From assembly GCA_035546335.1 (NCBI GenBank), contig DATKDP010000069.1:1-19806 (forward strand): DNA of 19,806 nt, read 5' to 3'. Position numbers and translations under genes: made by a program. The notes beneath the pieces are model-generated. The model saw nothing but the letters and a program-made list of their open reading frames with translations. It was not told where the DNA came from and made no database searches. The DNA is from DATKDP01 sp035546335. Its GTDB lineage: Bacteria > Acidobacteriota > Thermoanaerobaculia > Gp7-AA8. Below, in pieces: positions 7,598-13,304 of the stretch. The stretch's first letter is position 1. Each line of letters starts with the position of its first letter.

Positions 7598-7612
7598 ATC
7601 TATCTGATAGAT
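7598..7612. promoter_or_regulatory. AT-rich 15-bp dyad upstream of the VOC gene
   Basis: ATCTATC-T-GATAGAT is a perfect dyad with 7-bp arms around one base. It lies 23 bp before the ATG at 7636 and just upstream of the ribosome binding site AGGAGG (7621-7626). Its AT-richness stands out from the surroundings. It may be an operator or overlap a -10 region; no clear -35 element was found. Confidence 0.35.
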
Positions 7613-7635
7613 TGACGACGAGGAGGAACCAAACG

Positions 7636-8409
7636 ATGCCCGAGGTCAATTCGCCTGTTCCCGGACATTTCTGCTGGATCGAGCTCGCGACGAGCGATCC
7701 GTCCGCCGCGAAGAAGTTCTACGCCGGCGTCTTCGGATGGGGCGTGAACGAGAACGACATGGGGGAGATAGGCGTCTACACGATCTTCCGCAAGAACGAC
7801 CGCGACGTCGCCGCGATGTACGGCCTGATGCCGGAGCAGAAGGCGCAGGGCGTTCCGTCGAACTGGCTCACCTACATCGGCGTGGAGTCCGCCGATGACA
7901 TCGCCGCGAAAGCGCAGAGCCTCGGCGCGACTCTGCTGCAGCCGCCATTCGACGTCTTCGACTTCGGCCGCATGGCCGTCCTCCAGGACCCGCAGGGTGC
8001 GGTCTTCGCGCTCTGGGAAGCGAAAACACATTGTGGCGTGACCATTCGCGACGAAGCGAATACGCTCTGCTGGAACGAGCTCGCGACCAACGATGCCGGC
8101 GCCTCGCGCAGTTTCTACACGGCGCTCATCGGATGGGAAGCGAAGGTCAGTCCGGAGTACACCGAGTGGTACCTCGATGGGAAGCCGCTCGGCGGCATGC
8201 GGACCATCAACGAAGGAGAGCCGACGCCGCCGAACTGGATGCCGTACTTCATGGTCGACGATGTCGATGCGACGACGAACAGCGTGCTGGCCGGCGGCGG
8301 GACGGCGCACGTGCCTCCCAGGGACATGATGTCGGTGGGACGCTTCTCGGTCGTCGGCGATCCGCAGGGTGCTGTCTTCGCGCTGTTCAAGCCCGCCGAG
8401 CAGGCGTGA
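7636..8409 (+). CDS. two-domain VOC (glyoxalase/bleomycin-resistance superfamily) protein
   Basis: A 257-residue protein with two VOC modules: about 8-128 (HFCWIELATSD to DPQGAVFALWE) and 142-254 (TLCWNELATND to DPQGAVFALFKP). Each has the beta-alpha-beta-beta-beta pattern and the F-Y-x-x-x-x-GW motif. It resembles the mycobacterial CFP30B/Rv0577 type of tandem VOC protein, whose substrate I cannot state. The ATG at 7636 was chosen over an in-frame one 24 bases earlier because AGGAGG lies 9 bases before it. A metal-dependent lyase, dioxygenase or resistance role is possible for the superfamily, but the ligand residues cannot be assigned confidently. It is followed by a decayed AraC-type stub and is likely transcribed on its own. 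Confidence 0.9.
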   Translation: MPEVNSPVPGHFCWIELATSDPSAAKKFYAGVFGWGVNENDMGEIGVYTIFRKNDRDVAAMYGLMPEQKAQGVPSNWLTYIGVESADDIAAKAQSLGATLLQPPFDVFDFGRMAVLQDPQGAVFALWEAKTHCGVTIRDEANTLCWNELATNDAGASRSFYTALIGWEAKVSPEYTEWYLDGKPLGGMRTINEGEPTPPNWMPYFMVDDVDATTNSVLAGGGTAHVPPRDMMSVGRFSVVGDPQGAVFALFKPAEQA

Positions 8410-8454
8410 TGATCTCAGGCGTTGCGAATCGAAATCGGGCCGGCGCTACAGTCT

Positions 8455-8613
8455 TCAGCTGAAGCGCTCGCCGTCCAGCACGACCACCATCGTCGCCGGT
8501 TCGTGATCGTGCGTCGGAAGGAGCAGACCATGCGAGTGGAAGGTTCGCGTGACGGTGAGCTCGCCCAGAGACCATTGATCGACCGAGCGCCCGAAGGTAA
8601 CCTGCGGAGGCAT
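8455..8613 (-). pseudogene. N-terminal stub of an AraC-type (cupin) regulator
   Basis: A 52-codon frame, too short to look like a complete gene. It begins MPPQVTFGRSVDQWSLGELT, continues through FHSHGLLLPTHDHEPA, and ends MVVVLDGERFS before a TGA. The order of a beta-strand, a His-rich turn and a VVxLxGE strand is that of the N-terminal cupin sensing domain of many AraC-family activators. The rest of the cupin and the helix-turn-helix domain are absent. A -10-like TATACT lies 6 bases before the ATG on the minus strand. It most likely remains from a deletion; a real miniprotein is a less likely reading. The region 8410-8711 otherwise holds only the coupled 21-codon ORF. Confidence 0.5.
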
Positions 8614-8646
8614 TCACGGAGTATACGGGATCGAGGAGAGATCACT

Positions 8647-8712
8647 ATGAAGCTCACAGCCGCGGCTGTCATCGCGACCGCCGCACTCACGACTCTTGTA
8701 GGAGGAATCTGA
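8647..8712 (+). CDS. 21-codon ORF translationally coupled to the downstream dehydrogenase
   Basis: The ATG at 8647 is preceded by GAGGAG 8 bases upstream. The peptide starts MKLTAAAVIATAALTTLV and resembles the first half of a signal peptide: one lysine, then a small/hydrophobic run. Its TGA (8710-8712) overlaps the ATG of the dehydrogenase in TGATG, and the dehydrogenase's AGGAGG lies inside this ORF. It could be a coupling or leader peptide, or the stump of a secreted-protein gene joined to the next gene by deletion. Translation is plausible; function is unknown. Confidence 0.45.
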   Translation: MKLTAAAVIATAALTTLVGGI

Positions 8713-9413
8713 TGGATCTGAGGAATGCGAAGGCCCTCGTGACCGGCGGGAGCTCGGGGATCGGGCTGGCAACCGCGAAGGCGTTGATCGGTCATGGCGC
8801 GCGGGTTGCGATCTGTGCGAGAGATCGCGCACGGCTCGAGAGCGCGGCATCGTCGATCGGAGCGGTCGCCATCGAAGGGGACGTGGCGAAGGAGAATGAC
8901 GTGGTGCGTATCGTGGCTACGGCGATCCGCGAGCTGGGCGATCTCGACGTGCTGGTGAACAATGCAGGAATCGGTGGGTTCGCGCCGCTCGTCGACCTGC
9001 AGCTCGCCGAGATGGAGCGCATTCTCGCGACCAACGTCGGCGGCGCGATGCTGATGGCGCGCGAAGCGGCGCGGCATTTCATCCCGCGGAAGAGGGGAAA
9101 CATCATCAACATCGCGTCGACGGCGGCGCATCGCGGCTTCGCCGGCGGAACGGCGTACACCGCGAGCAAATTCGCCCTGACGGCGATGACCGAATGCTGG
9201 CGTGCGGAGCTGCGCAAGCACGACATCCGCGTGATGCAGGTCAATCCGAGCGAAGTCATCACCGAGTTTGCCACGACCGCGGGCTACGAGCAGAAGGCGA
9301 GCGAGCGGAAGCTGCGTCCGGAGGACATTGCGCACGCCATCGTCTCGATGCTCACGATGCACGACCGGGGATTCGTCACCGACGTCACGGTATGGGCGAC
9401 GAATCCGGATTGA
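8712..9413 (+). CDS. short-chain dehydrogenase/reductase (classical SDR)
   Basis: A 233-residue cytosolic NAD(P)-dependent oxidoreductase. It has the cofactor motif TGGSSGIG at 11-18, NNAG at 83-86, N108, and the catalytic S136, Y149 and K153 (YTASK). R37 after the second strand (ICARDR) favours NADP(H). The length is slightly below the 240-250 typical of the family, the C-terminal loop being short. The start is set by AGGAGG at 8700-8705, six bases before the ATG. Closest in style to FabG-like or 3-ketoacyl reductases, but the substrate cannot be told from sequence. It is coupled to the 21-codon ORF upstream. An R1 repeat begins about 20 bp after its stop. Confidence 0.95.
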   Translation: MDLRNAKALVTGGSSGIGLATAKALIGHGARVAICARDRARLESAASSIGAVAIEGDVAKENDVVRIVATAIRELGDLDVLVNNAGIGGFAPLVDLQLAEMERILATNVGGAMLMAREAARHFIPRKRGNIINIASTAAHRGFAGGTAYTASKFALTAMTECWRAELRKHDIRVMQVNPSEVITEFATTAGYEQKASERKLRPEDIAHAIVSMLTMHDRGFVTDVTVWATNPD

Positions 9414-9431
9414 GTTGTTTTACGGGTGTGG

Positions 9432-9567
9432 TGCGACATTGCAACGTGGCACGCCGGCAGGGGTGTCGGGACGAATGCACCAGCGCACAGCCCTTCCCCG
9501 CAGCCCTGCCGGGCTGCGGCTGACTTCGCGTTGTGTAGCGTCCGGTGGTGGCGCTTCGCGCTCACCA
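9432..9567 (-). repeat. modular palindromic repeat, family R1, copy 2
   Basis: In reverse orientation this matches 4783-4930 with roughly 80% identity by eye, in the same order: the CCGGTGGTGGCGCTTCGCGC hairpin (right end cut at CTCACCA), CTGACTTCGCG, the GCAGCCCTGCCGGGCTGC hairpin (9500-9517 region), CAGCGCACAGCCC, and the GGCAC...GGGTGTC hairpin. The terminal CACCGG of the last hairpin is missing exactly where HEAT-repeat coding sequence begins. Confidence 0.75.
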
Positions 9568-9725
9568 TCTCCCAACTGCCGCGCGAGCGCTCGATTCCGC
9601 TCCTCTCCGACCTCGTGCGCAACCACAAGAGTCCTCGCGTGCGCGAGAAGGCGATGTTCTGGCTGGCGCAGACCGGCGACGACCGCGCTCTGGTCGTCAT
9701 CGAGGAGATTCTCGCGCGGAGGTGA
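9567..9725 (+). pseudogene. C-terminal remnant of a HEAT-repeat protein gene
   Basis: Fifty-two codons, beginning ISQLPRERSIPLLSDLVRNH and continuing SPRVREKAMFWLAQTGDDRA to EEILARR and a stop. This is a classic HEAT-repeat unit: SQLP..SIPLL, then PxVRxxAxFWLxQ, as found at the C-terminus of Acidobacteriota-type HEAT proteins. Upstream in frame there is only translated R1 repeat, so the N-terminal part and its start are gone. The repeat joins the coding sequence at a sharp boundary. It is probably not expressed as a functional protein. Confidence 0.6.
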
Positions 9726-9810
9726 AGCGGCGGATTCTCGCGCGGCGTCCAGCGCCCGCACCGGGTGGGCGATCGCCTCGATGTCGTCTGTGCAGCGCTT
9801 GACGCCCCCC

Positions 9811-9895
9811 TCGTAGGGACCGAAGCATTTGCGCGAGTGACAGAACCGAGGGCCTTCTGCGCCGCAACGCAGCGCAATAGCTTCGTCCCTGTGCT
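9811..9895 (+). repeat. family R2 repeat, copy D
   Basis: Begins TCGTAGGGACCGAAGCATTT, has arms at 9816-9834 and 9872-9889 and a 37-nt centre, and ends with TGTGCTTGCGA (to about 9900). One extra C lies in the left arm. It occupies the middle of the 280-bp gap 9726-10005, where no gene was seen. Confidence 0.8.
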
Positions 9896-10005
9896 TGCGA
9901 TTCTACAGGCAAGCGCTACGCGGGAGGCCTCGTTTTCTCCCAAGGGCGCGGTGGCTGCAGCCGCGGTCTTTGAGGAGATGCGAATCGTCCGTACCGATTC
10001 TCGAT

Positions 10006-10410
10006 CTATTTCAGCAGCTCGTACGATACGCCGAGCAGGTCGTAGACCGCCGCCGCCCTCCGATCGCGTGAGAGCAGAGTGGCTCGCGCCTCCCGGACGG
10101 TGACGGCGATCAGAGCATCGTAGACCGCTCCGCCTGTGATCCCCACGTCTGCCGTTTCACGGATCAACGCTGCGTAGGCCGTTGCCGGCAAGACGAGATA
10201 CGGTCGTCGGAAAAAGGTGTCCAGCAGACTGGCGGCGAGCTCCGCGTCAACACGATGCGGCGGGGGCAGCCGCGTCAAAACCGAGTATGTCTCGACGGCC
10301 GCATGCGAAGGAAGCCGGGGGTGTCGCTTCATCGCCGCCAGTGCGGCTTCGTGGCCTTCATGCCACGAGGCAAACGCGGCAACGCAGACGCTGGTATCGA
10401 CCGCGATCAC
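10006..10410 (-). CDS. vapC: PIN-domain ribonuclease toxin (VapC family)
   Basis: A 134-residue PIN-fold ribonuclease, expected to cleave RNA when freed from its antitoxin. The acidic active site is visible: D5 in MIAVDTS, E40 in AAVETYSVL, D98 in VYDALIA and D116 in SRDRRA. Length is typical for VapC. It starts with GTG at 10410, and that GTG overlaps the antitoxin's TGA in a GTGA tetranucleotide, giving translational coupling. The partner upstream is of the AbrB fold. It is probably autoregulated together with the antitoxin. Confidence 0.93.
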   Translation of the reverse strand: MIAVDTSVCVAAFASWHEGHEAALAAMKRHPRLPSHAAVETYSVLTRLPPPHRVDAELAASLLDTFFRRPYLVLPATAYAALIRETADVGITGGAVYDALIAVTVREARATLLSRDRRAAAVYDLLGVSYELLK

Positions 10411-10652
10411 CGGCGAGTCCGTTCGAGCGTGTCGCGTACGATCTCATCGGTGAGAGGGGGAAGTTTCTCGTCGGGTACGAGCACCGATCCCGCACCCCTG
10501 TCGTGCAGCGACATCGATACGACGGCCGGCTCAATCTCGATCTTCCCCTCGCGCTCGCGAATCTCGAGCTCCTGGCCGCCGGCGAGTCCGAGACGAACGC
10601 GCAGGGGCTTGGGAATGACTACCCGTCCGGCAGAGTCAATGGTGGTTCGCAT
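10407..10652 (-). CDS. vapB: AbrB/MazE-fold antitoxin (VapB)
   Basis: An 81-residue protein. The N-terminal 45 residues (MRTTIDSAGRVVIPKPLRVR, then LGLAGGQELEI) form a SpoVT/AbrB swapped-hairpin DNA-binding domain. The C-terminal tail, with PPLTDEIVRDTLERTRR, is suited to wrap the PIN toxin. The stop codon overlaps the vapC start by four bases. A -10-like TATCAT lies about 7 bases before the ATG with no clear ribosome binding site, suggesting a very short or absent leader. Such antitoxins usually bind their own promoter. Confidence 0.93.
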   Translation of the reverse strand: MRTTIDSAGRVVIPKPLRVRLGLAGGQELEIREREGKIEIEPAVVSMSLHDRGAGSVLVPDEKLPPLTDEIVRDTLERTRR

Positions 10653-10700
10653 GGCAGAATGATACCACTGCGCGCGGCGGTGAATCGGCAGGAGGAAGCG

Positions 10701-10752
10701 TCACGCGAAGACGCGAAGTGAGGGCTGGGCCGGCCTTCGCGTCTTCGAGTGA
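10701..10752. repeat. 18-bp-arm inverted repeat upstream of vapBC
   Basis: CGAAGACGCGAAG (10706-10718) and CTTCGCGTCTTCG (10735-10747) are perfect reverse complements. The arms extend by TCAC/GTGA after one mismatch, giving 18-nt arms with one mismatch around a 16-nt GC-rich loop. No T-run follows on either strand. It lies between the end of the leftward gene cluster at 10772 and vapB, so it could stop read-through. It may also be a REP-type repeat. Confidence 0.6.
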
Positions 10753-10771
10753 AACAAGCTCCCGCGATTTT

Positions 10772-10963
10772 CTAGTGGTGGCACTCGTGTTCATGCTTCA
10801 TGAGGAGGGGTGCCTCGACGGCTAACCCTGTCGCCGCCGGGATCTTGAATGCTTCGCTAACGATCGACGAGATGTTGGCCACCGGACTGACGCCGCGCCG
10901 GTTTCGACTGGTTGCGCTGACGCCGGCAGTGGAAGCGGCAACGGGTACCAGCGATCGTCTCAC
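10772..10963 (-). CDS. possible 63-codon ORF with His-rich tail, coupled to the secreted protein gene
   Basis: A GTG at 10963 overlaps the upstream gene's TGA in a GTGA tetranucleotide. The frame runs 63 codons, with the segment SPVANISSIVSEAFKIPAAT, and ends MKHEHECHH, a possible metal-binding tail. No family was recognised. The only support is the overlap geometry and a moderately high third-position GC. It may be chance. Confidence 0.28.
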   Translation of the reverse strand: MRRSLVPVAASTAGVSATSRNRRGVSPVANISSIVSEAFKIPAATGLAVEAPLLMKHEHECHH

Positions 10964-11763
10964 TTCCCGCCGGCGTACTCGTCGATCGTCCGGTTCACCG
11001 GTGCGCACATTCGAATGGGCAGCGTGCCGCGGACCGTGATCTCCTTCGAGCGGATGTCGATGGTCGCCGCCCACGACTCGCCGTGACGCTCGAGGACCAC
11101 GGGGGCAGCATCGAAGGGTGGCCGATCGCGTTTCGTCTGAAGATGAAGCGCAGTATGCTCGGGCGAGATCGCGATCACGGTTCCACCATTCGAAAAGTGC
11201 AGTGAAGTGCTCGTGTAAACCTTGCCTTTGTCGGCGGCGGTGATCGCCTCCGCCCTGGCCATATGCAGATGAATCGAGTCGGGAGTCGCCGAGGGGACGG
11301 CGACCGAGCCCACCCAGGGAGCCATCGATGTCAACTTCGTGATCGGCGTGGCGGTCAAAGCCTGCAGAAGTGTCGAGATGGATTGCTTCCGAGGGTTGAA
11401 CGAGTCGATCGCCTCGACCGCGATGAGATAGTCGCGCTCCGACGACAGCTCCGGGAGCCTGGGATGAGGGACGACATTGCGCTGAAGGAACGCCTTTTTC
11501 TCGAACTCACCCGTCGCTTCACAGCCGAACTCGCGCGAGCTGAGCACGAGATGGACCACGGTGAGGCCTTTCTGCAATCGGACGAATCCGCTCTTTCCAT
11601 CGAAGTTCGTCGTATCGATGAAGAGCGCGGCGTCGGCAACGGGAATGTCGGCTCCCTCGCCGAATGTCGGCGAGCCCGCGAGCTTCATGTGAACGCTCGA
11701 CGGAGCGGCGAACGCAACGGAAGACCAGACGACGAAGACTGTGACTGTGAGTTTTCTCATCAT
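10960..11763 (-). CDS. secreted protein of unknown function
   Basis: A 267-residue protein starting MMRKLTVTVFVVWSSVAFAA, a clear Sec signal peptide with cleavage likely after AFA (near residue 20), so it is probably periplasmic or exported. The mature part is beta-rich by eye, has one cysteine at each end (REFGCE and IRMCAPVNR), and no recognised domain or catalytic motif. The start at 11763 was chosen over an earlier in-frame ATG because it begins the signal peptide and is preceded by GGGAG about 10 bases upstream. The second ATG at 11760 is an alternative. It may be followed by a small coupled ORF. Confidence 0.8.
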   Translation of the reverse strand: MMRKLTVTVFVVWSSVAFAAPSSVHMKLAGSPTFGEGADIPVADAALFIDTTNFDGKSGFVRLQKGLTVVHLVLSSREFGCEATGEFEKKAFLQRNVVPHPRLPELSSERDYLIAVEAIDSFNPRKQSISTLLQALTATPITKLTSMAPWVGSVAVPSATPDSIHLHMARAEAITAADKGKVYTSTSLHFSNGGTVIAISPEHTALHLQTKRDRPPFDAAPVVLERHGESWAATIDIRSKEITVRGTLPIRMCAPVNRTIDEYAGGK

Positions 11764-12101
11764 GCTCGACGCTCTCCCTGGTCGAATGATCCCAACGGCG
11801 GTTCGTGGTGTCAATCAACCGAGCGCTCGAAGGCGCTCAATCGGGACGCCTGCTGAGTGAGCCAGGCACCATGCCCGGTGACGGGCGACGGTGTGAGCGA
11901 CCGGGACGCTCGTGGCGGACTCCGTTGCCAGTGGGATGCAATGGACCCGAGGGGAGATCCCTCGCCTTCCCGTCCACCGCCCGCTTCCAAGAAACTCCCT
12001 GTGTTTATGCGGCTTTTTTACGCTCATGCCTCTCCCTTTCTGGTCATGGCCGAGCGGAAGCTCTGAGGGAAAACGGTCTCGTCAGGGCCACGCCGCCGGG
12101 C
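11764..12101. other. 338-bp stretch without a recognisable gene
   Basis: This separates the leftward secreted protein gene from the rightward mazF. It holds a small hairpin, CGAGGG/CCCTCG at 11948-11964, and a run of six T at 12013-12018. No antitoxin is recognisable in any frame, although this is where a mazE would be expected. Open frames crossing it have unlikely composition. Confidence 0.5.
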
Positions 12102-12500
12102 ATGGTACCCGGTTTCTTCCCTCAGGTTCAGCGCGCGCGCTGTGAAAAGGCTCGGGGCACCGTTGTGCTCGTCTCGCTCGATCCGACATTGGGACACGAG
12201 CAGCGCGGACTCCGGCCCTGCGTGATCGTGAGCGATCCCGACGTGATCAGCGACCAGCGATTCCCGCTCGTCTGCGTGATCCCGGTGACAGGAACAGCGG
12301 GTGAGGGCCTCCTGTATCCTGCCCTGGGCCCGGGACAGAGCGGCCTCACCAGGCGCTCCTTCGCGCTCGTCGACCACCTCCGGTCGATCGACAAGCGGCG
12401 CGTGCGGAGAGTCTTCGGCAGCCTCATGCCGGAAGAGGTCGCCGCGGTGGACGAGGGCCTCGCAATGTTCCTCGGGACCAGGAGCCCCACCGAGCCGTGA
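12102..12500 (+). CDS. mazF: MazF/PemK-family endoribonuclease toxin without visible antitoxin
   Basis: The conserved domain begins at RGTVVLVSLDPTLGHEQRGL and continues with RPCVIVSD, VCVIPVTG, SFALVDHLRSIDKRRV and a C-terminal LMPEEVAAVDEGLAMFLG. This is a full MazF core that should cleave mRNA. The only nearby in-frame start is the ATG at 12102, which adds about 17 residues before the usual start and lacks a clear ribosome binding site. A GTGAAAAGG at 12142, which would encode the canonical MKR start, is out of frame with the core. No antitoxin precedes it. The start is therefore uncertain, and the gene could be a degraded or orphan toxin. Confidence 0.82.
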   Translation: MVPGFFPQVQRARCEKARGTVVLVSLDPTLGHEQRGLRPCVIVSDPDVISDQRFPLVCVIPVTGTAGEGLLYPALGPGQSGLTRRSFALVDHLRSIDKRRVRRVFGSLMPEEVAAVDEGLAMFLGTRSPTEP

Positions 12501-12554
12501 GGTTCATCAAGCGTTCGCCGCCGTCCGTCGAGCTTGACCCCTTCGCCGGAACCC

Positions 12555-12592
12555 TTGAATCCACGCGCCCTTTGTCATACATTGTAATACAT
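12555..12592 (+). promoter_or_regulatory. promoter and possible autorepression site of the RHH/PIN pair
   Basis: TTGAAT (12555-12560) and TACATT (12578-12583) are separated by 17 bp, a reasonable sigma-70 match. ATACAT occurs at 12577-12582 and again at 12587-12592, ten bases apart. That is one helical turn, overlapping the -10 and the ATG. Ribbon-helix-helix antitoxins often bind short repeats of this kind. Confidence 0.45.
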
Positions 12593-12812
12593 GAAGACTT
12601 CCGCCCTCACCATCCGCCTGGATCCTGAGCTCGACCGGCAGCTCGATCGGCTTGCAGCGCGGTCCGGCCGCTCGCGCAGCGACATCGCACGGGACGCTTT
12701 GCGAAGGCAGCTCGCCGTCCTGCAGTTTGAAGAATCACGCCGCCAGATTCTGCCCTTCGCCGAGGCGCGCGGCTATCTCACGGACGAGGACGTATTCCGA
12801 GACATCTCTTGA
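12591..12812 (+). CDS. ribbon-helix-helix antitoxin (CopG/RHH type)
   Basis: A 73-residue protein. The N-terminal half (SALTIRLDPELDRQLDRLAA, then RSGRSRSDIARDALRRQL) is a ribbon-helix-helix DNA-binding domain. The C-terminal half (FAEARGYLTDEDVFRDIS) is the toxin-binding tail usual for antitoxins of PIN toxins. The ATG lies almost at the predicted transcription start, so the transcript may be leaderless. A PIN toxin gene follows after 10 bp. Confidence 0.92.
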   Translation: MKTSALTIRLDPELDRQLDRLAARSGRSRSDIARDALRRQLAVLQFEESRRQILPFAEARGYLTDEDVFRDIS

Positions 12813-12822
12813 GGGTGTGCTC

Positions 12823-13233
12823 TTGAGGGTCTGCCTCGATACGAATGTGCTGGTGGCCGCGTTCGCAACGCGGGGCCTGTGCACCGACGTGCTGCGTACC
12901 GTCCTTTCCGAGCACGAGCTGATCATCGGGGAGGTCATACTCGACGAGCTCCGCCGCGTCCTGAGCCGGAAACTTCGTTTGCCGGCCGACCGTATCCTCG
13001 CGGCCGAGTTGGTATTCGAAGGGATTCAGGTCATCCCGAAACCTGATTCGCCTAGCCCGATCAGGATTCGCGATCGCGCCGACCGCTGGGTGCTCGCTAC
13101 GGCACTGGCCGGTGAAGCTGATGTCCTGGTCACCGGTGACGAGGACCTCCTCGTCGTCGCAGCGGATGCACCGCTGAAGATACTCAGTCCGCGGGCGTTC
13201 TGGGAGCTGCTGCGCGGCGGAGTCGCGAGATAG
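12823..13233 (+). CDS. PIN-domain toxin of the COG1569-like toxin family
   Basis: A 136-residue PIN nuclease starting MRVCLDTNVLVAAF. Acidic positions are D6, E42 (ILDELRRVL), D84/D87 (RIRDRADRWVLATAL) and D106/D108 (VTGDEDLL). The pattern DRWVLATAL-GEADVLVTGDEDLL is typical of the PIN subfamily annotated as putative toxin-antitoxin toxin component. TTG at 12823 was chosen as start because GAGGGTG lies about 6 bases before it; GTG at 12817 is an alternative. The antitoxin stop is 10 bp upstream, so the two genes form one transcription unit. RNA cleavage is inferred from the family. Confidence 0.9.
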   Translation: MRVCLDTNVLVAAFATRGLCTDVLRTVLSEHELIIGEVILDELRRVLSRKLRLPADRILAAELVFEGIQVIPKPDSPSPIRIRDRADRWVLATALAGEADVLVTGDEDLLVVAADAPLKILSPRAFWELLRGGVAR

Positions 13234-13304
13234 AGTCGAGCAGGTGAGGCTTCGCGATTCTCAACGTGGAGTCAGGGTCGAACATGCAATGCAAAGTCGG
13301 CCAC

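Noticed and set aside
8415..9362. 315-codon minus-strand frame opposite the SDR
   Set aside because: Composition is that of an antisense shadow. Only the short AraC-like stub at 8455-8613, in another frame, has recognisable content.
9426..9566. N-terminal part of a 99-codon frame ending in the HEAT remnant
   Set aside because: This part is translated R1 repeat, with no HEAT character.
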